This document shows positions 44,825 to 56,306 of a DNA stretch of 64,000 nt, piece after piece (within the stretch, counting starts at the first letter, position 1; every line of letters starts with the position of its first letter). The notes under the pieces are model-generated. The model was not told the origin of the DNA. It saw only the letters and a list, made by a program, of their open reading frames with translations, and did not search any database. This DNA is from Nocardiopsis sp. CNT312 (GTDB taxonomy: Bacteria; Actinomycetota; Actinomycetes; Streptosporangiales; Streptosporangiaceae), in contig NZ_AZXF01000013.1 of NCBI RefSeq assembly GCF_000515115.1, positions 88,109 to 152,108 on the forward strand, given 5' to 3'. The position numbers were made by a program, and so were the translations under genes.

Positions 44825-45334
44825 ATGGCTCATTCTAGCCGTGCGGTCCTCAGGTCTGCCCTGGAGACCCTCGAAGCCCTCCTCCTGCCCGCGCGCGGAC
44901 GCCACGCCCGCCGCCGCTCGGCCCGGGTCCGTCGCTACGCGCCGCTGCCCGTCCCCGAGCAGGCCGCGTCTCCGGTGCCCGAACCCGTGCCTGAGTCCTG
45001 GCTCGCGCCGCCCACCGTGCGCACGCCCGCCAGGGACGCCGCCCTGGTGCGGCCCTACTACACCGCCTACGAGCGCGAACTCGCCTACACGCGGGTCCAC
45101 CCCGCCCGGCGTCTGCGCGCCCGCGCCACCACCCCCGGCCCGCGCGGCCCCCGGGTCCCGGCCGCCCCCTACGCCCCCACCCACGCGCGCCCGAGCGTCC
45201 CCGCGCCGCGACCGGCCGGGGACCTGCTCGCGGTTCCGCCCCCGCCGGTGCCCGGCGAGTTCGACGAACTCGCGCGGCTGGTCCGCCTCTTGCAGGACCA
45301 GCGTGCCGGCCGGCGGAGCGGGGCGGCCGCCTGA
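44825..45334 (+). CDS. Arg/Pro-rich protein of unknown function
   Basis: A 169-residue protein, strongly basic at the N-terminus (RGRHARRRSARVRR), then Pro-rich and likely disordered, with a short conserved-looking centre (RPYYTAYERELAYTRVHPARRLRAR) and a C-terminal amphipathic helix (FDELARLVRLLQDQRAG). No domain is recognised. ATG at 44825 has aaagga upstream. The codon use is high-GC throughout, which supports it being a real gene. It has no clear partner. Confidence 0.55.
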   Translation: MAHSSRAVLRSALETLEALLLPARGRHARRRSARVRRYAPLPVPEQAASPVPEPVPESWLAPPTVRTPARDAALVRPYYTAYERELAYTRVHPARRLRARATTPGPRGPRVPAAPYAPTHARPSVPAPRPAGDLLAVPPPPVPGEFDELARLVRLLQDQRAGRRSGAAA

Positions 45335-45398
45335 ACAGCGCGGCCACGGTTCGCTGTCGTGTGGTCGGGGTCCGTTGTTATGGGATCGAGTACAGGGC

Positions 45399-46349
45399 TC
45401 AACCCTCCGAAGCCCTACCGGAGATGAGCACCTCCAGGTCCGGTCCCAGCTCCTCCGGGGGCAGGTCCAGCAGGTACCGCTCCAGATGGCGGCGGAAGGC
45501 GTCGGCCGCGTGCGAGGGCTCCACGTCCCGGCGCTGGGCCAGTGCCACCGTCCGCAGCAGGCGGGGCCTGGCCAGCGGGGTGCCGCGCAGGCCCGGCCGG
45601 CTGCGCAGCACCATGCTCGGCACCACCGCCAGCCCCAGGCCCGCCTCCACGAACCGCAGCACCGCGTCCATCTCGCCGCCCTCCACCGCCAGCTCCGGGT
45701 CGAACCCGGCGGCCCGGCACGCCCGCAGCGTCGCCTCGCGCACGTCGTAGCCGCGCCGGAACATCACCAGCGGGCGGCCCCGCAGCTCCGTGATGCGCAT
45801 CGAGGCCCGGCCGTTGGGGGAGGGCAGCGCGAACGGGCTGGCCACCACGAGGTTCTCCCGCAGGATCGGCGTGGTCGCGAAATCGGGGTCGCTGCTGTGC
45901 AGCGGCAGGATGATCAGGGCCAGGTCCAGCGCGCCCCGGCCCAGGTCGCGGATGAGGTCGCGCGAACCGCTCTCCTCCACGTGGAGTTCGATGCCCGGAA
46001 AACGGGTATGGAAGTCGGCGAGCACATCGGCCAGCAGTCCCGCGCACAGGGACGGCGTGGCGCCCAGGCGCACCCGGCCGCTGCGGATCCCGGCCAGCTC
46101 GGCCACCTCGCGGCGGGCCGTCTCCAGGTCGGTGAGGATGCGCTGGGCCAGCGGCAACAGCGTCTCGCCCGCCGGGGTGAGTGTGATATTTCCCCTGGCA
46201 CGACTGAATAACGGCGCGCCCAACTCGCTCTCAAGGCTGCGGATCTGTTTGCTCAAGCTCGGCTGGGCAACGCGCGAAAGCTCGGCTGCGCGGGTGAAAT
46301 GGCGCGTGCGGGCCACAGCGACGAAGTACGCGAGCTGTTGGAACTGCAT
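45399..46349 (-). CDS. LysR-family transcriptional regulator divergent from sdh
   Basis: A 316-residue LTTR with N-terminal winged helix (FQQLAYFVAVARTRHFTRAAE, AQPSLSKQIRSLE) and a periplasmic-binding-protein-like effector domain (about 90-300). It is divergent from sdhC with only 80 bp between starts, and a clear LTTR palindrome lies in that gap. It therefore likely controls the succinate dehydrogenase operon and itself. The effector is unknown, possibly a C4-dicarboxylate. Confidence 0.92.
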   Translation of the reverse strand: MQFQQLAYFVAVARTRHFTRAAELSRVAQPSLSKQIRSLESELGAPLFSRARGNITLTPAGETLLPLAQRILTDLETARREVAELAGIRSGRVRLGATPSLCAGLLADVLADFHTRFPGIELHVEESGSRDLIRDLGRGALDLALIILPLHSSDPDFATTPILRENLVVASPFALPSPNGRASMRITELRGRPLVMFRRGYDVREATLRACRAAGFDPELAVEGGEMDAVLRFVEAGLGLAVVPSMVLRSRPGLRGTPLARPRLLRTVALAQRRDVEPSHAADAFRRHLERYLLDLPPEELGPDLEVLISGRASEG

Positions 46350-46352
46350 GTT

Positions 46353-46371
46353 CCATAGCCTACGGCTATGG
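46353..46371. promoter_or_regulatory. LTTR box between LysR and sdhC
   Basis: ccatagcc-tac-ggctatgg is a perfect 8-bp inverted repeat containing the T-N11-A-type ata-N9-tat core. It lies 3 bp from the lysR start and about 60 bp from sdhC. Confidence 0.75.
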
Positions 46372-46429
46372 ACACCAGGGTCGTGATGACTTGGACGACG
46401 AACTTAACCCGAAATTAAAGTGACAGGCT

Positions 46430-47131
46430 GTGGCGAACAGTACCTTGACCAAGAAGCGGTCTACGGCCTACGGATCCACGGTCGCGCTCAAGTCAGCAAT
46501 GGCTGTCAGCGGCGTGGTCCTCGTGCTGTATTTGATCGCGCACATGTACGGCAACCTGAAAGTCTTCGCTGGCCAGGAGGCCTTCGACGGCTACGCCGAG
46601 GGGCTCCGCGACCTCGGCTACCCGCTGCTGCCCCACGAGGGCTTCCTGTGGATCGTGCGCGTGGTCCTGCTGGCGAGCATCCTGATCCATATCTACAGCG
46701 CGGCGGTCCTCACGATCCGGGCCCGCAAGGCCCGTGGGCACCGGTACGCGGTGACCAAGCGCGTGCAGCGCTCCTACGCCTCGTACACGATGCGCTGGGG
46801 CGGCGTCCTCATCGCGCTCTTCGTGGTCTTCCACATCCTGCACCTGACGACGAACACGATCGCGCCCGGCGGCAAGTCCGACAGCGCCTACGAGCGGCTC
46901 GTCAACGGATTCCAGCCCGAGTACTGGTACGTGACCCTGTTCTACGTCGCGTCGGTCATCGCCGTGGGCTTCCACCTGCGGCACGGGATCTGGAGCGGCA
47001 TGGCCACCCTGGGCCTGAACAAGGCGCCCCGCCAGGGCAAGATCAACGGCGTCGCCGTGGCCATCGCGCTGATCGTGACCGTCGGCTTCCTCCTCCCGCC
47101 CATGGCGGTCACCTTTGGACTGGTGAGTTAG
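46430..47131 (+). CDS. sdhC: Succinate dehydrogenase cytochrome b subunit (type B)
   Basis: A 233-residue membrane anchor with five hydrophobic helices, as in single-anchor type-B SDH/FRD complexes; no sdhD is present. His residues suited to heme ligation occur in LIAHMYGN, FHILHLTT and GFHLRHG. It anchors SdhAB and passes electrons to quinone. GTG at 46430 follows acagg. It is the first gene of sdhCAB and is directly followed by the sdhA TTG. Confidence 0.92.
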   Translation: MANSTLTKKRSTAYGSTVALKSAMAVSGVVLVLYLIAHMYGNLKVFAGQEAFDGYAEGLRDLGYPLLPHEGFLWIVRVVLLASILIHIYSAAVLTIRARKARGHRYAVTKRVQRSYASYTMRWGGVLIALFVVFHILHLTTNTIAPGGKSDSAYERLVNGFQPEYWYVTLFYVASVIAVGFHLRHGIWSGMATLGLNKAPRQGKINGVAVAIALIVTVGFLLPPMAVTFGLVS

Positions 47132-49074
<1,943 letters not shown>

Positions 49075-49078
<4 letters not shown>

Positions 49079-49821
49079 ACATCACCCTGCGCGTTTGGCG
49101 CCAGAAGGGCCGGGACGACAAGGGTCGGATGGCCAGCTACGAGCTCACCGACGTCTCGCCCGACATGTCCTTCCTCGAAATGCTCGACGTCCTCAACGAG
49201 AAGCTCACGCTGGAGAACGAGGACCCGGTGGCCTTCGACCACGACTGCCGTGAGGGCATCTGCGGTGCCTGCGGTGTCGTGATCGACGGCGAGGCCCACG
49301 GCCCGGAGACCACCACCACCTGCCAGTTGCACATGCGCAGCTTCAACGACGGCGACACCATCACGGTGGAGCCCTGGCGCGCCACGGCGTTCCCGGTGGT
49401 CAAGGACCTGGTCGTGGACCGCGGCTCCTTCGACCGGATCATCCAGGCGGGCGGCTACATCAGCGCCCCGACCGGTACCGCCCCGGACGCCCACGCCAAC
49501 CCGATTCCGAAGCCGGACGCCGACCGCGCGTTCGACGCCGCGACCTGCATCGGCTGCGGCGCGTGCGTGGCGGCCTGCCCCAACGCCTCCGGCATGCTGT
49601 TCACCGCCGCCAAGGTCACCCACCTGGGCATGCTCCCGCAGGGCCAGCCCGAGCGGGACGCGCGCGTGGTGAAGATGATCAACCAGCACGACGAGGAGGA
49701 CTTCGGCGGCTGCACCAACATCGGTGAGTGTGCCGCGGTCTGCCCGAAGGGCATCCCGCTGGACACGATCTCCCAGCTCAACCGCGACCTGCTGGGGTCG
49801 CTCGGCCGGGGCAACGGCTAG
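49075..49821 (+). CDS. sdhB: Succinate dehydrogenase iron-sulfur subunit
   Basis: A 248-residue subunit with the [2Fe-2S] loop CREGICGAC plus a later Cys, and two Cys clusters [12 protein letters not shown] and [14 protein letters not shown] for the [4Fe-4S] and [3Fe-4S] centres. GTG at 49075 overlaps the sdhA TGA by 4 bases. It relays electrons from FAD to the SdhC anchor. A hairpin terminator lies 20 bp after the stop. Confidence 0.95.
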
Positions 49822-49841
49822 AACGCCGCCCTCTCGGCCAC

Positions 49842-49871
49842 GGGGCCGTGTCCCTTCGGGGGCGCGGCCCC
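49842..49871 (+). terminator. Terminator after sdhB
   Basis: A 12-bp stem ggggccgtgtccc / ggggcgcggcccc with a stable ttcg tetraloop, between convergent sdhB and doc. Confidence 0.8.
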
Positions 49872-49883
49872 TCGCGTGTGTGG

Positions 49884-50270
49884 TCAGTCGTCCGCTAGTC
49901 CGAGACCGCGGAGCCGCGTAGCGATTTCCGGGACCTCCGCGACCGCGCCGGTGGTGACTGCGATGACGAGGTCGTAGGCGGCGTCCGTGTCGATCTTGCG
50001 CGTCTCCAACCCGTTGAGTTCGAGGAAGACCACAGCACCCAGCCAGGCGAGCCGTTTGTTGCCGTCGGCGAGGGGGTGCCCGATGAGCAGGGACTGCATG
50101 AGCGCGGCGGCCTTCTGCCACAGATCCGGGTAGGCGTCCGTGCCGAACGCCGTTGTCTGCGGCCGTAGGACCGCCGCATGGAGCTGCCCGGCATCCCGCA
50201 AGCGGGTGTGTGGGGGGAGGACACGCTCGATGACGCCGAGCAGATCCTCCTTGGTGAGGTAGGTCGTCAT
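49884..50270 (-). CDS. Doc-type Fic-fold toxin
   Basis: A 128-residue death-on-curing family protein. The Fic/Doc motif reads HPLADGNKR (65-73), close to the Doc form HxFxDxNKR, so catalytic His65 and the Asp/Asn/Lys/Arg are present. Doc proteins phosphorylate EF-Tu to halt translation. It overlaps the antitoxin gene by 4 bases (ATGA). Confidence 0.88.
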   Translation of the reverse strand: MTTYLTKEDLLGVIERVLPPHTRLRDAGQLHAAVLRPQTTAFGTDAYPDLWQKAAALMQSLLIGHPLADGNKRLAWLGAVVFLELNGLETRKIDTDAAYDLVIAVTTGAVAEVPEIATRLRGLGLADD

Positions 50271-50467
50271 TCGGCGAGCCTGGCCAGCAGTTCGGCGTCG
50301 CGTTCGGCGATGCGTGCCGCCACCTCCCTTGCTCTGGCCGTCTGACGCCGGGCGAGATAGTCGGAGATTGCGGTCACCGCTTCGGAGTTGACACTGTTGC
50401 CGTCTTCTTCGGCCGCGGCCTTCAACCTGGTGTGGACATCGTCCGGTAGGCGCAGGTGCATGTTCAT
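50267..50467 (-). CDS. Ribbon-helix-helix antitoxin
   Basis: A 66-residue RHH/Arc-type protein: an MNMHLRLPDDVHTRLKAAAEE strand-helix, NSVNSEAVTAISDYLARR helix and a charged C-terminal extension likely wrapping the toxin. It is not Phd-like, so the pair is a Doc with a non-classical antitoxin. ATG at 50467 is preferred as a leaderless start 6 bp after TATCAT; ATG at 50476 adds three residues. Confidence 0.82.
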   Translation of the reverse strand: MNMHLRLPDDVHTRLKAAAEEDGNSVNSEAVTAISDYLARRQTARAREVAARIAERDAELLARLAE

Positions 50468-50476
50468 GTGGGGCAT

Positions 50477-50495
50477 GATACCGGAAAACGGTATC
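50477..50495. promoter_or_regulatory. Doc-module operator
   Basis: gataccg-gaaaa-cggtatc, a perfect 7-bp inverted repeat directly before the antitoxin gene and overlapping its probable -10. Confidence 0.7.
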
Positions 50496-50673
50496 TCTTT
50501 CTGGTTCTGGTGGTGAAAGAGCGCTCACCCAGCGGGGTGTTGGACAGCAGCACCGTCAGGGGTCTGTCAGGAACTCGGATGGGGCCCGGAGGTGCCGGCG
50601 GGCGACTGCGGCCGGGCCGCGGGCGACAGGGCACGCGGCCCGCCGCCCCCTGAGTGCCGCGTGCCCCGAGGGG

Positions 50674-51309
50674 TCAGGCGGGCGTGCGCATGAGGAACCG
50701 GCTGGTCCCGATCCCCGGCTGCTCGACCTGCTGGACCACCCGAAAACCGAACCGCTCGTAGAAGTCCACGCTCTCGGGGGAGAGCGTCTGCGTGAACGCG
50801 GGCAGCCCCTCGTCGTCGGACCGCGCCAGCCCCGACTCCAGCAGCTCCTTCGCCAGGCCGGCACCCTCCAGCGCGGGGTCGACGCCGAGCACGGCCAGGT
50901 ACAGGTGCGGCTCCTGGGGCGCGGCCATCTTCCACTCGGCGCACAGGCGGACGAAGGCGCCCAGCCGTTCACGGCCGATCAGCGGTACCCAGTGCGGCCA
51001 GGTGCGCGGCGACACCAGCGGCCCCTCCGGGTTGCTCGACGCCGGGGCCCACAGGGCGGCGGCACGGATGACCGGGTCCTCGAAGGCGCCCTCGGCGATG
51101 GACACCACACGGGTGTCACCGGCCGGGACGTACCCGAAACCCGCCGCCAGGGCGAAGAAGCGGCGGGTACGGGCCATGCGCTGGGCGTCGTCGGGGAACA
51201 GCCACCGGAAGAGCGGGTCGTCGGCCAGGGCCCGGCTCAGCACGCGCGCCACCCCCGGAATGTCCTCGATGGTGGCTCGGCGGGCGGCGGCGGTGACGGT
51301 GGGGCTCAT
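50674..51309 (-). CDS. GNAT-family N-acetyltransferase
   Basis: A 211-residue acetyltransferase with the core motif A region LYLAVLGVDPALEGAGLAKELLESGL (here quoted up to its acetyl-CoA loop EGAGLAK) and the C-terminal VDFYERFGFRVVQQ signature. The substrate is unknown. ATG at 51309 is used; GTG at 51318, 4 bases after ggagag, is an alternative. It is transcribed alone. Confidence 0.82.
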   Translation of the reverse strand: MSPTVTAAARRATIEDIPGVARVLSRALADDPLFRWLFPDDAQRMARTRRFFALAAGFGYVPAGDTRVVSIAEGAFEDPVIRAAALWAPASSNPEGPLVSPRTWPHWVPLIGRERLGAFVRLCAEWKMAAPQEPHLYLAVLGVDPALEGAGLAKELLESGLARSDDEGLPAFTQTLSPESVDFYERFGFRVVQQVEQPGIGTSRFLMRTPA

Positions 51310-51366
51310 CGGGAACACACAACTCTCCGGTCGGGGGCCTCGCACCACCATTAGATCACGAGAACA

Positions 51367-52071
51367 TCACGAAGGGGATGGGTCTGTGGACTCCGCGGTC
51401 GGGACCGGCTGGTCGAACACGTGCGCACGAACCCAGGCGTGCATGGCGATCGCGGCCGCCGCCCCGGCGTTGATCGACCGGGTGGAGCCGAACTGTGTGA
51501 TCGACAACACCGCCTCGCACACCTCGCGCACCTGCTCGGACAGACCCGGCCCCTCCTGGCCGAACACCAGGACCGCCTCACGCGGCAGCGGGTAGGTCTC
51601 CACCGGCACCGAACCGGGCAGATTGTCGACCCCGATCAGGGCGAGCCCGCGCCCGCGCGCCCAGGCCACCAGCGACGCGGTGTCGGGGTGGTGGTGTACG
51701 TGCTGGTAGCGGTCGGTCACCATGGCGCCCCGCTTGTTCCAGCGTCGGCGGCCGACGATGTGTACGGCCGCGCACCCGAAGGCGTTGGCGGTGCGCACCA
51801 CCGAACCGATGTTGAAGTCGTGCTCCCAGTTCTCCACCGCCACGTGGAACGGGTGCCGCCTGGTGTCCAGGTCGGCCACGATGTGCTCGTGCCGCCAGTA
51901 CCGGTAGCGGTCCACGACGTTGCGGCGGTCGCCCCCGGCCAGGAGGTCGGGATCGTAGCGCTCTTCAGCGGGCCAGGGGCCGGGCCATGGCCCCACACCC
52001 ACGCCACCGGGCCGCTCCCCGTCGTCGGAGGAGGTCGGAGCGGCGGTCACCGGAGCGGGCTGTTCATTCAC
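51367..52071 (-). CDS. SpoU/TrmH-family RNA 2'-O-methyltransferase
   Basis: A protein of about 234 residues. SPOUT motifs are all present: NIGSVVRTANAFG (motif 1), VFGQEGPGLS (motif 2) and STRSINAGAAAAIAMHAW (motif 3, trefoil knot). The first 40 residues are Pro/Gly-rich. It likely methylates a tRNA or rRNA ribose. GTG at 52071 is chosen because the next seven upstream residues lie over the presumed promoter; GTG at 52092 is possible. Confidence 0.85.
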   Translation of the reverse strand: MNEQPAPVTAAPTSSDDGERPGGVGVGPWPGPWPAEERYDPDLLAGGDRRNVVDRYRYWRHEHIVADLDTRRHPFHVAVENWEHDFNIGSVVRTANAFGCAAVHIVGRRRWNKRGAMVTDRYQHVHHHPDTASLVAWARGRGLALIGVDNLPGSVPVETYPLPREAVLVFGQEGPGLSEQVREVCEAVLSITQFGSTRSINAGAAAAIAMHAWVRAHVFDQPVPTAESTDPSPS

Positions 52072-52171
52072 CCGCCCCAGTGTAGGGACCACGTCGGCGG
52101 GCCGGTCCGCGGATCACCCCGCCACGGACCGACAGGGCGGCGGACCCGGAGGGAGCACGCGCACGAGGCCG

Positions 52172-52555
52172 TCAGACGGCCTGGCGCCTCTTCTCCCGTC
52201 GTTCCACGACCAGGTGGGCGAGGCCGCGCCAGCCCAGCATGGTCGCGGCGAGGAAGACACCGGTCACCACGACGAAGGAGTAGGGCGCGTCCTCCCCGGT
52301 GGCCAGGCGTGCCACCATGCCCCCGGCGACCGCCACCGCCCACACGAAGACGCCGGTCGGCCACAGCCGGGAGGGAGACCGCCACGCCAGGGTGAGGGCC
52401 CACCCCAACGCGAGCGCGGCCGCGAACGGCCAGGCCGTACCGAGGACCGAGCCGAGGGCGGTGCCGCTCTCGTGCTCGGCTCTGCCGATCAGCACGAAGG
52501 CCAGCACGCACACCAGGTCGGCGACGAAGGCGAGCGGAGCCGTGAACGAACGCAT
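52172..52555 (-). CDS. DUF3054 membrane protein
   Basis: A 127-residue protein with four predicted helices (about 8-24, 38-56, 65-82, 94-110) and a basic C-terminus RREKRRQAV, the DUF3054 layout with FVADLVCVLAFVLIGR and TGVFVWAVAVAGGMV. Function is unknown. It starts at ATG 52555 and lies alone between the methyltransferase and S9 peptidase genes. Confidence 0.82.
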   Translation of the reverse strand: MRSFTAPLAFVADLVCVLAFVLIGRAEHESGTALGSVLGTAWPFAAALALGWALTLAWRSPSRLWPTGVFVWAVAVAGGMVARLATGEDAPYSFVVVTGVFLAATMLGWRGLAHLVVERREKRRQAV

Positions 52556-52639
52556 AACACCAGGTTAGAACGGCCTGTGGCGGGATGCACGGCGGGACCG
52601 CCGGGCGCCGTCGCCGCGGCGACGGCGCCCGGCGGTCGG

Positions 52640-54826
52640 TCAGTGTCTGGACAGGCCGTCCTTGAGGAACTCCACCTGGAGCAGCATGAGGTTCTCCGCC
52701 ACCACCGGGTCCGACGCCATGTGCGTCACCCCCGACAGCGGGAGCACCGTGTGCCTGCGGCCCGCCGCCAGCAGGGCCGAGGACATCCGCTGCGTGTGCG
52801 CGAACACCACGTTGTCGTCGGAGAGCCCGTGGATCATCATCAGCGGGCGCTCCAGCTTGGCGGCGTCCGCCAGCAGGGAACTGCCCTCGTAGGCCTCCGG
52901 GTGCTCCTGCGGCGTGCCCAGGTAGCGCTCGGTGTAGTGCGTGTCGTACAGCTTCCAGTCGATCACGGGCGCGCCCGCCACCGCGGCGTGGAACACGTCC
53001 GGCCTGCGCAGCACGGCCAGAGCCGCCAGGTAGCCGCCGAACGACCACCCGTGGATGCCCACCCGCTCCGTGTCCACCAGGTCGGGGTGGCGTCCGGCGG
53101 CGTCCTCCAGCGCCGCCACCTGGTCCTCCAGGACCGGCCCGGCCAGGTCCAGGTGGACCGCCTGCTCCCACTCCACGCTGATCCCCGGCGTGCCGCGGCC
53201 GTCCGCGATGAGCACCGCGAACCCCTGCTCGGCGTACCACTGCGCGGTCAGATAGGCCCCGCGCGCGTTGAGCACCCGCTGCGCGTGCGGCCCGCCGTAG
53301 GGCGCCATGAGCACCGGCAGTCGACGCAGGCCCTTGCGGTACCAGCTCGGCAGCACCAGCGCCGTCGGGATCTCCCGCTCACCGGCCCGCCAGGTCTCCA
53401 CCCGCAGGGTCTCGGGCAGGTCCGGGGTCTGCGCGAAGCTCTCGATCTCGCTCCGCTGCCGCTTGGACTCGACACTGACGTCGCGGAACACCAGGGTGCG
53501 CACACCGGGGAAGTCCATCGACCGGTGCTGGAGCAGGAGGGTGTCGTCGCGCAGCCACCCCGATCGCAGACCGCTGTGCACGTCGGCGTCGGAGGCGGAC
53601 GAGCAGCCGTGGCCGGGGATGTTGACGGCCCCCGAGTTCCCCGTGGCCAGGTCCACGTACCACAGCGACACGTCGCCGGGACGACCGGCAGGGGAGCCCG
53701 AGTACAGGATCCGGTCGGCGTCCACGTCGAGTACCGAGCGCACGTACACGTCGGTCGGGCTGACCGGTTCGTCCCCCACGTAGACCCGCCGCTCACCGGT
53801 TCCCGGATCGCGTGCAACCCACACCAGGGCACCGGACCCGGTGTACGCGGGCACCCCTGAGGGGATCTCGACCCACACGTCGTCGGTGTCGGTGCGCACC
53901 TCGCCCACCCGGCCCGTCGCCGGGTCGGCGTCGAACACGGTCAGGGTGCGCTGGTCGCGGCTCTGTGCGGTGAACACCACGGTCGGTGTGTCCTCCCCCA
54001 CCCGCTTCCAGCCCGCCCGCGGCACGTACGGGAGGGACCGGCGGTCCCACTCCACCCACACGGGACCGCCGCCGGCGATCGGCAGTACCGCCAGCCGCAC
54101 GTCCGGGTTGTCCGTGCCGGCCGCCGGGTAGCGCAGGCTGGTGGGCTCTTGCTCCGGAGCGGCCGGGTCGTCCACGTGCCAGCGCGCCACACCGGACTCG
54201 TCGACCCGTGCGGCCAGGAGGGACGTACCGTCGGGGGACCACCAGAAGCCCCGGTGGCGGCCCATCTCCTCGGCCGCCACGAAGTCGGCCAGACCCCAGG
54301 TGACGTCGGGCCCGTCGGGTTCGGCGACGGCCCGGTCGCCGTGGCCGCCCTCCCCGGCGTCGACGTCGATCACCCGTAGTGCCCCTCCGGCGACGTAGGC
54401 CACGCGGTCGCCCCCGGGGCTGATCCGGGGGTCCACGACGGGACCGGTGGCGGGGAGCTCGGCCGGGGTGGAGCCGCCGGCGGACAGGTCCACGTAGAAG
54501 AGCCGGCCGGAGAGGGAGAACACGGCCCGGCTGAAGGCCGTGTCCACGGAGTAGGCGACGATGCCGCCGCCGCTCTCGCGCAGCCGCTCCCTGCGCGCGC
54601 GCTCCTCAGGCGGGAGGTTCTCGTCGTCGGCTCCCAGCTCTCTGGGGTCGGCGACCACCCGGGCCGTATCCCCCTCGGTCTCGTGCACCCACAGGCAGGT
54701 GGCGGTGTCCACACCGTCGCGCCCCCTCAGGAAGGCCACGCACCGCCCGTCCTCGGAGATCTGGAACGCGTGCGGGACACCGAGGGAGAAGCGGTGGGTC
54801 CGGGCAAGTTGGCGAGGAAAGCTCAT
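52640..54826 (-). CDS. S9 family serine peptidase (dipeptidyl-peptidase IV type)
   Basis: A 728-residue cytoplasmic-looking enzyme without a signal peptide. An N-terminal beta-propeller (about 1-470) is followed by an alpha/beta hydrolase domain with the catalytic Ser595 in GWSFGGYL, Asp in SDDN (670-671) and His702 in VTHMAS. An [11 protein letters not shown] segment resembles the Glu pair that binds the substrate N-terminus in DPP IV. It likely clips N-terminal dipeptides. ATG at 54826 is preferred; the long in-frame upstream extension is antisense to mshB. Confidence 0.9.
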   Translation of the reverse strand: MSFPRQLARTHRFSLGVPHAFQISEDGRCVAFLRGRDGVDTATCLWVHETEGDTARVVADPRELGADDENLPPEERARRERLRESGGGIVAYSVDTAFSRAVFSLSGRLFYVDLSAGGSTPAELPATGPVVDPRISPGGDRVAYVAGGALRVIDVDAGEGGHGDRAVAEPDGPDVTWGLADFVAAEEMGRHRGFWWSPDGTSLLAARVDESGVARWHVDDPAAPEQEPTSLRYPAAGTDNPDVRLAVLPIAGGGPVWVEWDRRSLPYVPRAGWKRVGEDTPTVVFTAQSRDQRTLTVFDADPATGRVGEVRTDTDDVWVEIPSGVPAYTGSGALVWVARDPGTGERRVYVGDEPVSPTDVYVRSVLDVDADRILYSGSPAGRPGDVSLWYVDLATGNSGAVNIPGHGCSSASDADVHSGLRSGWLRDDTLLLQHRSMDFPGVRTLVFRDVSVESKRQRSEIESFAQTPDLPETLRVETWRAGEREIPTALVLPSWYRKGLRRLPVLMAPYGGPHAQRVLNARGAYLTAQWYAEQGFAVLIADGRGTPGISVEWEQAVHLDLAGPVLEDQVAALEDAAGRHPDLVDTERVGIHGWSFGGYLAALAVLRRPDVFHAAVAGAPVIDWKLYDTHYTERYLGTPQEHPEAYEGSSLLADAAKLERPLMMIHGLSDDNVVFAHTQRMSSALLAAGRRHTVLPLSGVTHMASDPVVAENLMLLQVEFLKDGLSRH

Positions 54827-54937
54827 GGGCCGATTCTCGCGCATCACCGGCCCGGACGACGCGTCCCCGGCGGCGCGCCCCGGCCGACGCTCCAGAAGAG
54901 GGCCGGACCCCGCCGGCCTCCCGGTATCGTTCACCGG

Positions 54938-55804
54938 GTGAAGGACAGGCGACTGATGATGGTCCACGCGCACCCCGACGATGAGAGCATCGTCACGGGT
55001 GCGACGCTGGCGAAGTACGCGGCGGAAGGGGCGGGGGTCACCCTCGTCACCTGCACCCTCGGCGAGGAGGGCGAGGTCATCCCCGACGACCTCGCGCACC
55101 TGGCCTCGGACCGCACCGACACGCTCGGGGAGCACCGGGTCGGCGAGCTGGACAAGGCGTGCGTCGCCCTGGGCGTGCGCGACCACCGGTTCCTCGGCGG
55201 AGCGGGCCGCTACCGCGACTCCGGGATGATGGGCGCCGCCGCCAACGGCAGCCCCCGCGCCTTCTGGGGGGCCGACGTCGAGGAGGCGGCCACGCTCCTG
55301 GCCGAGGTGATCCGCCAGGTGCGCCCCCATGTGCTGGTCTGCTACGACGAGCACGGCGGATACGGCCACCCCGACCACATCCAGGCCCACCGGGTCACCC
55401 GCCGCGCCTGCATCAGGGCCGGGGAGCGCTCCATGCCCGGAACCCCGTGGCAGGTCCGCAAGCTCTACGCCATCGCCCAGCCCGTCTCGCGGATCGAGGC
55501 CGCCATCGCCCGGCTGCGCGAGGAGTCCGGTTCCTTCACCCCGCCCGCACGGGTGTCCGACATCGCCCGGGGCACCCCCGACGCTCAGGTGACCACACGT
55601 GTGGACGCCACCGCGCACTGGGCGGCCAAGGCCCTGGCGATGCGCGCCCACGCCACGCAGATCAGTGTGGAGGGGGAGCGGTTCGCCCTCTCCAACGGCA
55701 TCGCCCAGGAGATCGACGCGGTGGAGTACTTCACGCTGCTCATGGGGCCCACACCGCGGCTGCGCCAGGGGGAGCTGGAGACCGACCTCTTCTCGGGCCT
55801 GTGA
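54938..55804 (+). CDS. mshB: N-acetyl-GlcN-inositol deacetylase (mycothiol synthesis)
   Basis: A 288-residue PIG-L/LmbE-family zinc deacetylase. Zinc and catalytic residues: HAHPDDES (His12, Asp14-15) near the N-terminus and [10 protein letters not shown]. It removes acetyl from GlcNAc-inositol, the second step to mycothiol. GTG at 54938 is used. The stop overlaps the next gene by 4 bases. Mca, a close relative acting on mycothiol conjugates, is a weaker alternative given the DUF6113-type neighbour. Confidence 0.9.
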   Translation: MKDRRLMMVHAHPDDESIVTGATLAKYAAEGAGVTLVTCTLGEEGEVIPDDLAHLASDRTDTLGEHRVGELDKACVALGVRDHRFLGGAGRYRDSGMMGAAANGSPRAFWGADVEEAATLLAEVIRQVRPHVLVCYDEHGGYGHPDHIQAHRVTRRACIRAGERSMPGTPWQVRKLYAIAQPVSRIEAAIARLREESGSFTPPARVSDIARGTPDAQVTTRVDATAHWAAKALAMRAHATQISVEGERFALSNGIAQEIDAVEYFTLLMGPTPRLRQGELETDLFSGL

Positions 55805-56286
55805 AGACCGGAGCGGAGCGCGTACCGTTGCCTGACGTGACCACCACCGAAACACGGGGCACCCCGGCCCGCGTCGCGTCGACCCTGCTGCACGGCGCGA
55901 CCCTTGTGGTCCTCGCGCCGCTCGGAGCGCTGGTGGGGGCCGTCTCCACCGTCGGCGCCGGGTGGCTGACCCGCTACTGGGAGGCGGCGTCGTACGTGCC
56001 GACGCTCGTCCTGGCCGCCCTGGCCGCCTACCTGGTCCTGCTGTACGCCGGTGCCCGCCTGGTCGCGTGGGGCTGCGGGAGCCCGGTCGGCGCCGTGGTC
56101 TTCGGGGCGGGCTACGTGCTGGCCCTCAGCGCCCTGGTCGGCTACACGCGCGGCGGCGACCTCCTGCTCACCGCCCACATCGTCAACTACGCCTACATGT
56201 TCGGCGCCATGCTCGCGCTGGCTCTCGCCTTCGTACGCAGCGGGCTCGGGGAGGCGGACCGCAGGAACCGGTTCGGCCCCTCCTGA
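55801..56286 (+). CDS. Small membrane protein coupled to mshB (DUF6113-like)
   Basis: A 161-residue protein with four hydrophobic helices: about 29-50, 60-80, 90-107 and 123-145. The GTG at 55801 overlaps the mshB stop (GTGA). Similar small membrane proteins occur after mshB in other actinomycetes, and I believe they are filed as DUF6113. That label is from memory. Function is unknown. Confidence 0.65.
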   Translation: MKTGAERVPLPDVTTTETRGTPARVASTLLHGATLVVLAPLGALVGAVSTVGAGWLTRYWEAASYVPTLVLAALAAYLVLLYAGARLVAWGCGSPVGAVVFGAGYVLALSALVGYTRGGDLLLTAHIVNYAYMFGAMLALALAFVRSGLGEADRRNRFGPS

Positions 56287-56306
56287 GAGCGTCCCACGCG
56301 TGCCCG

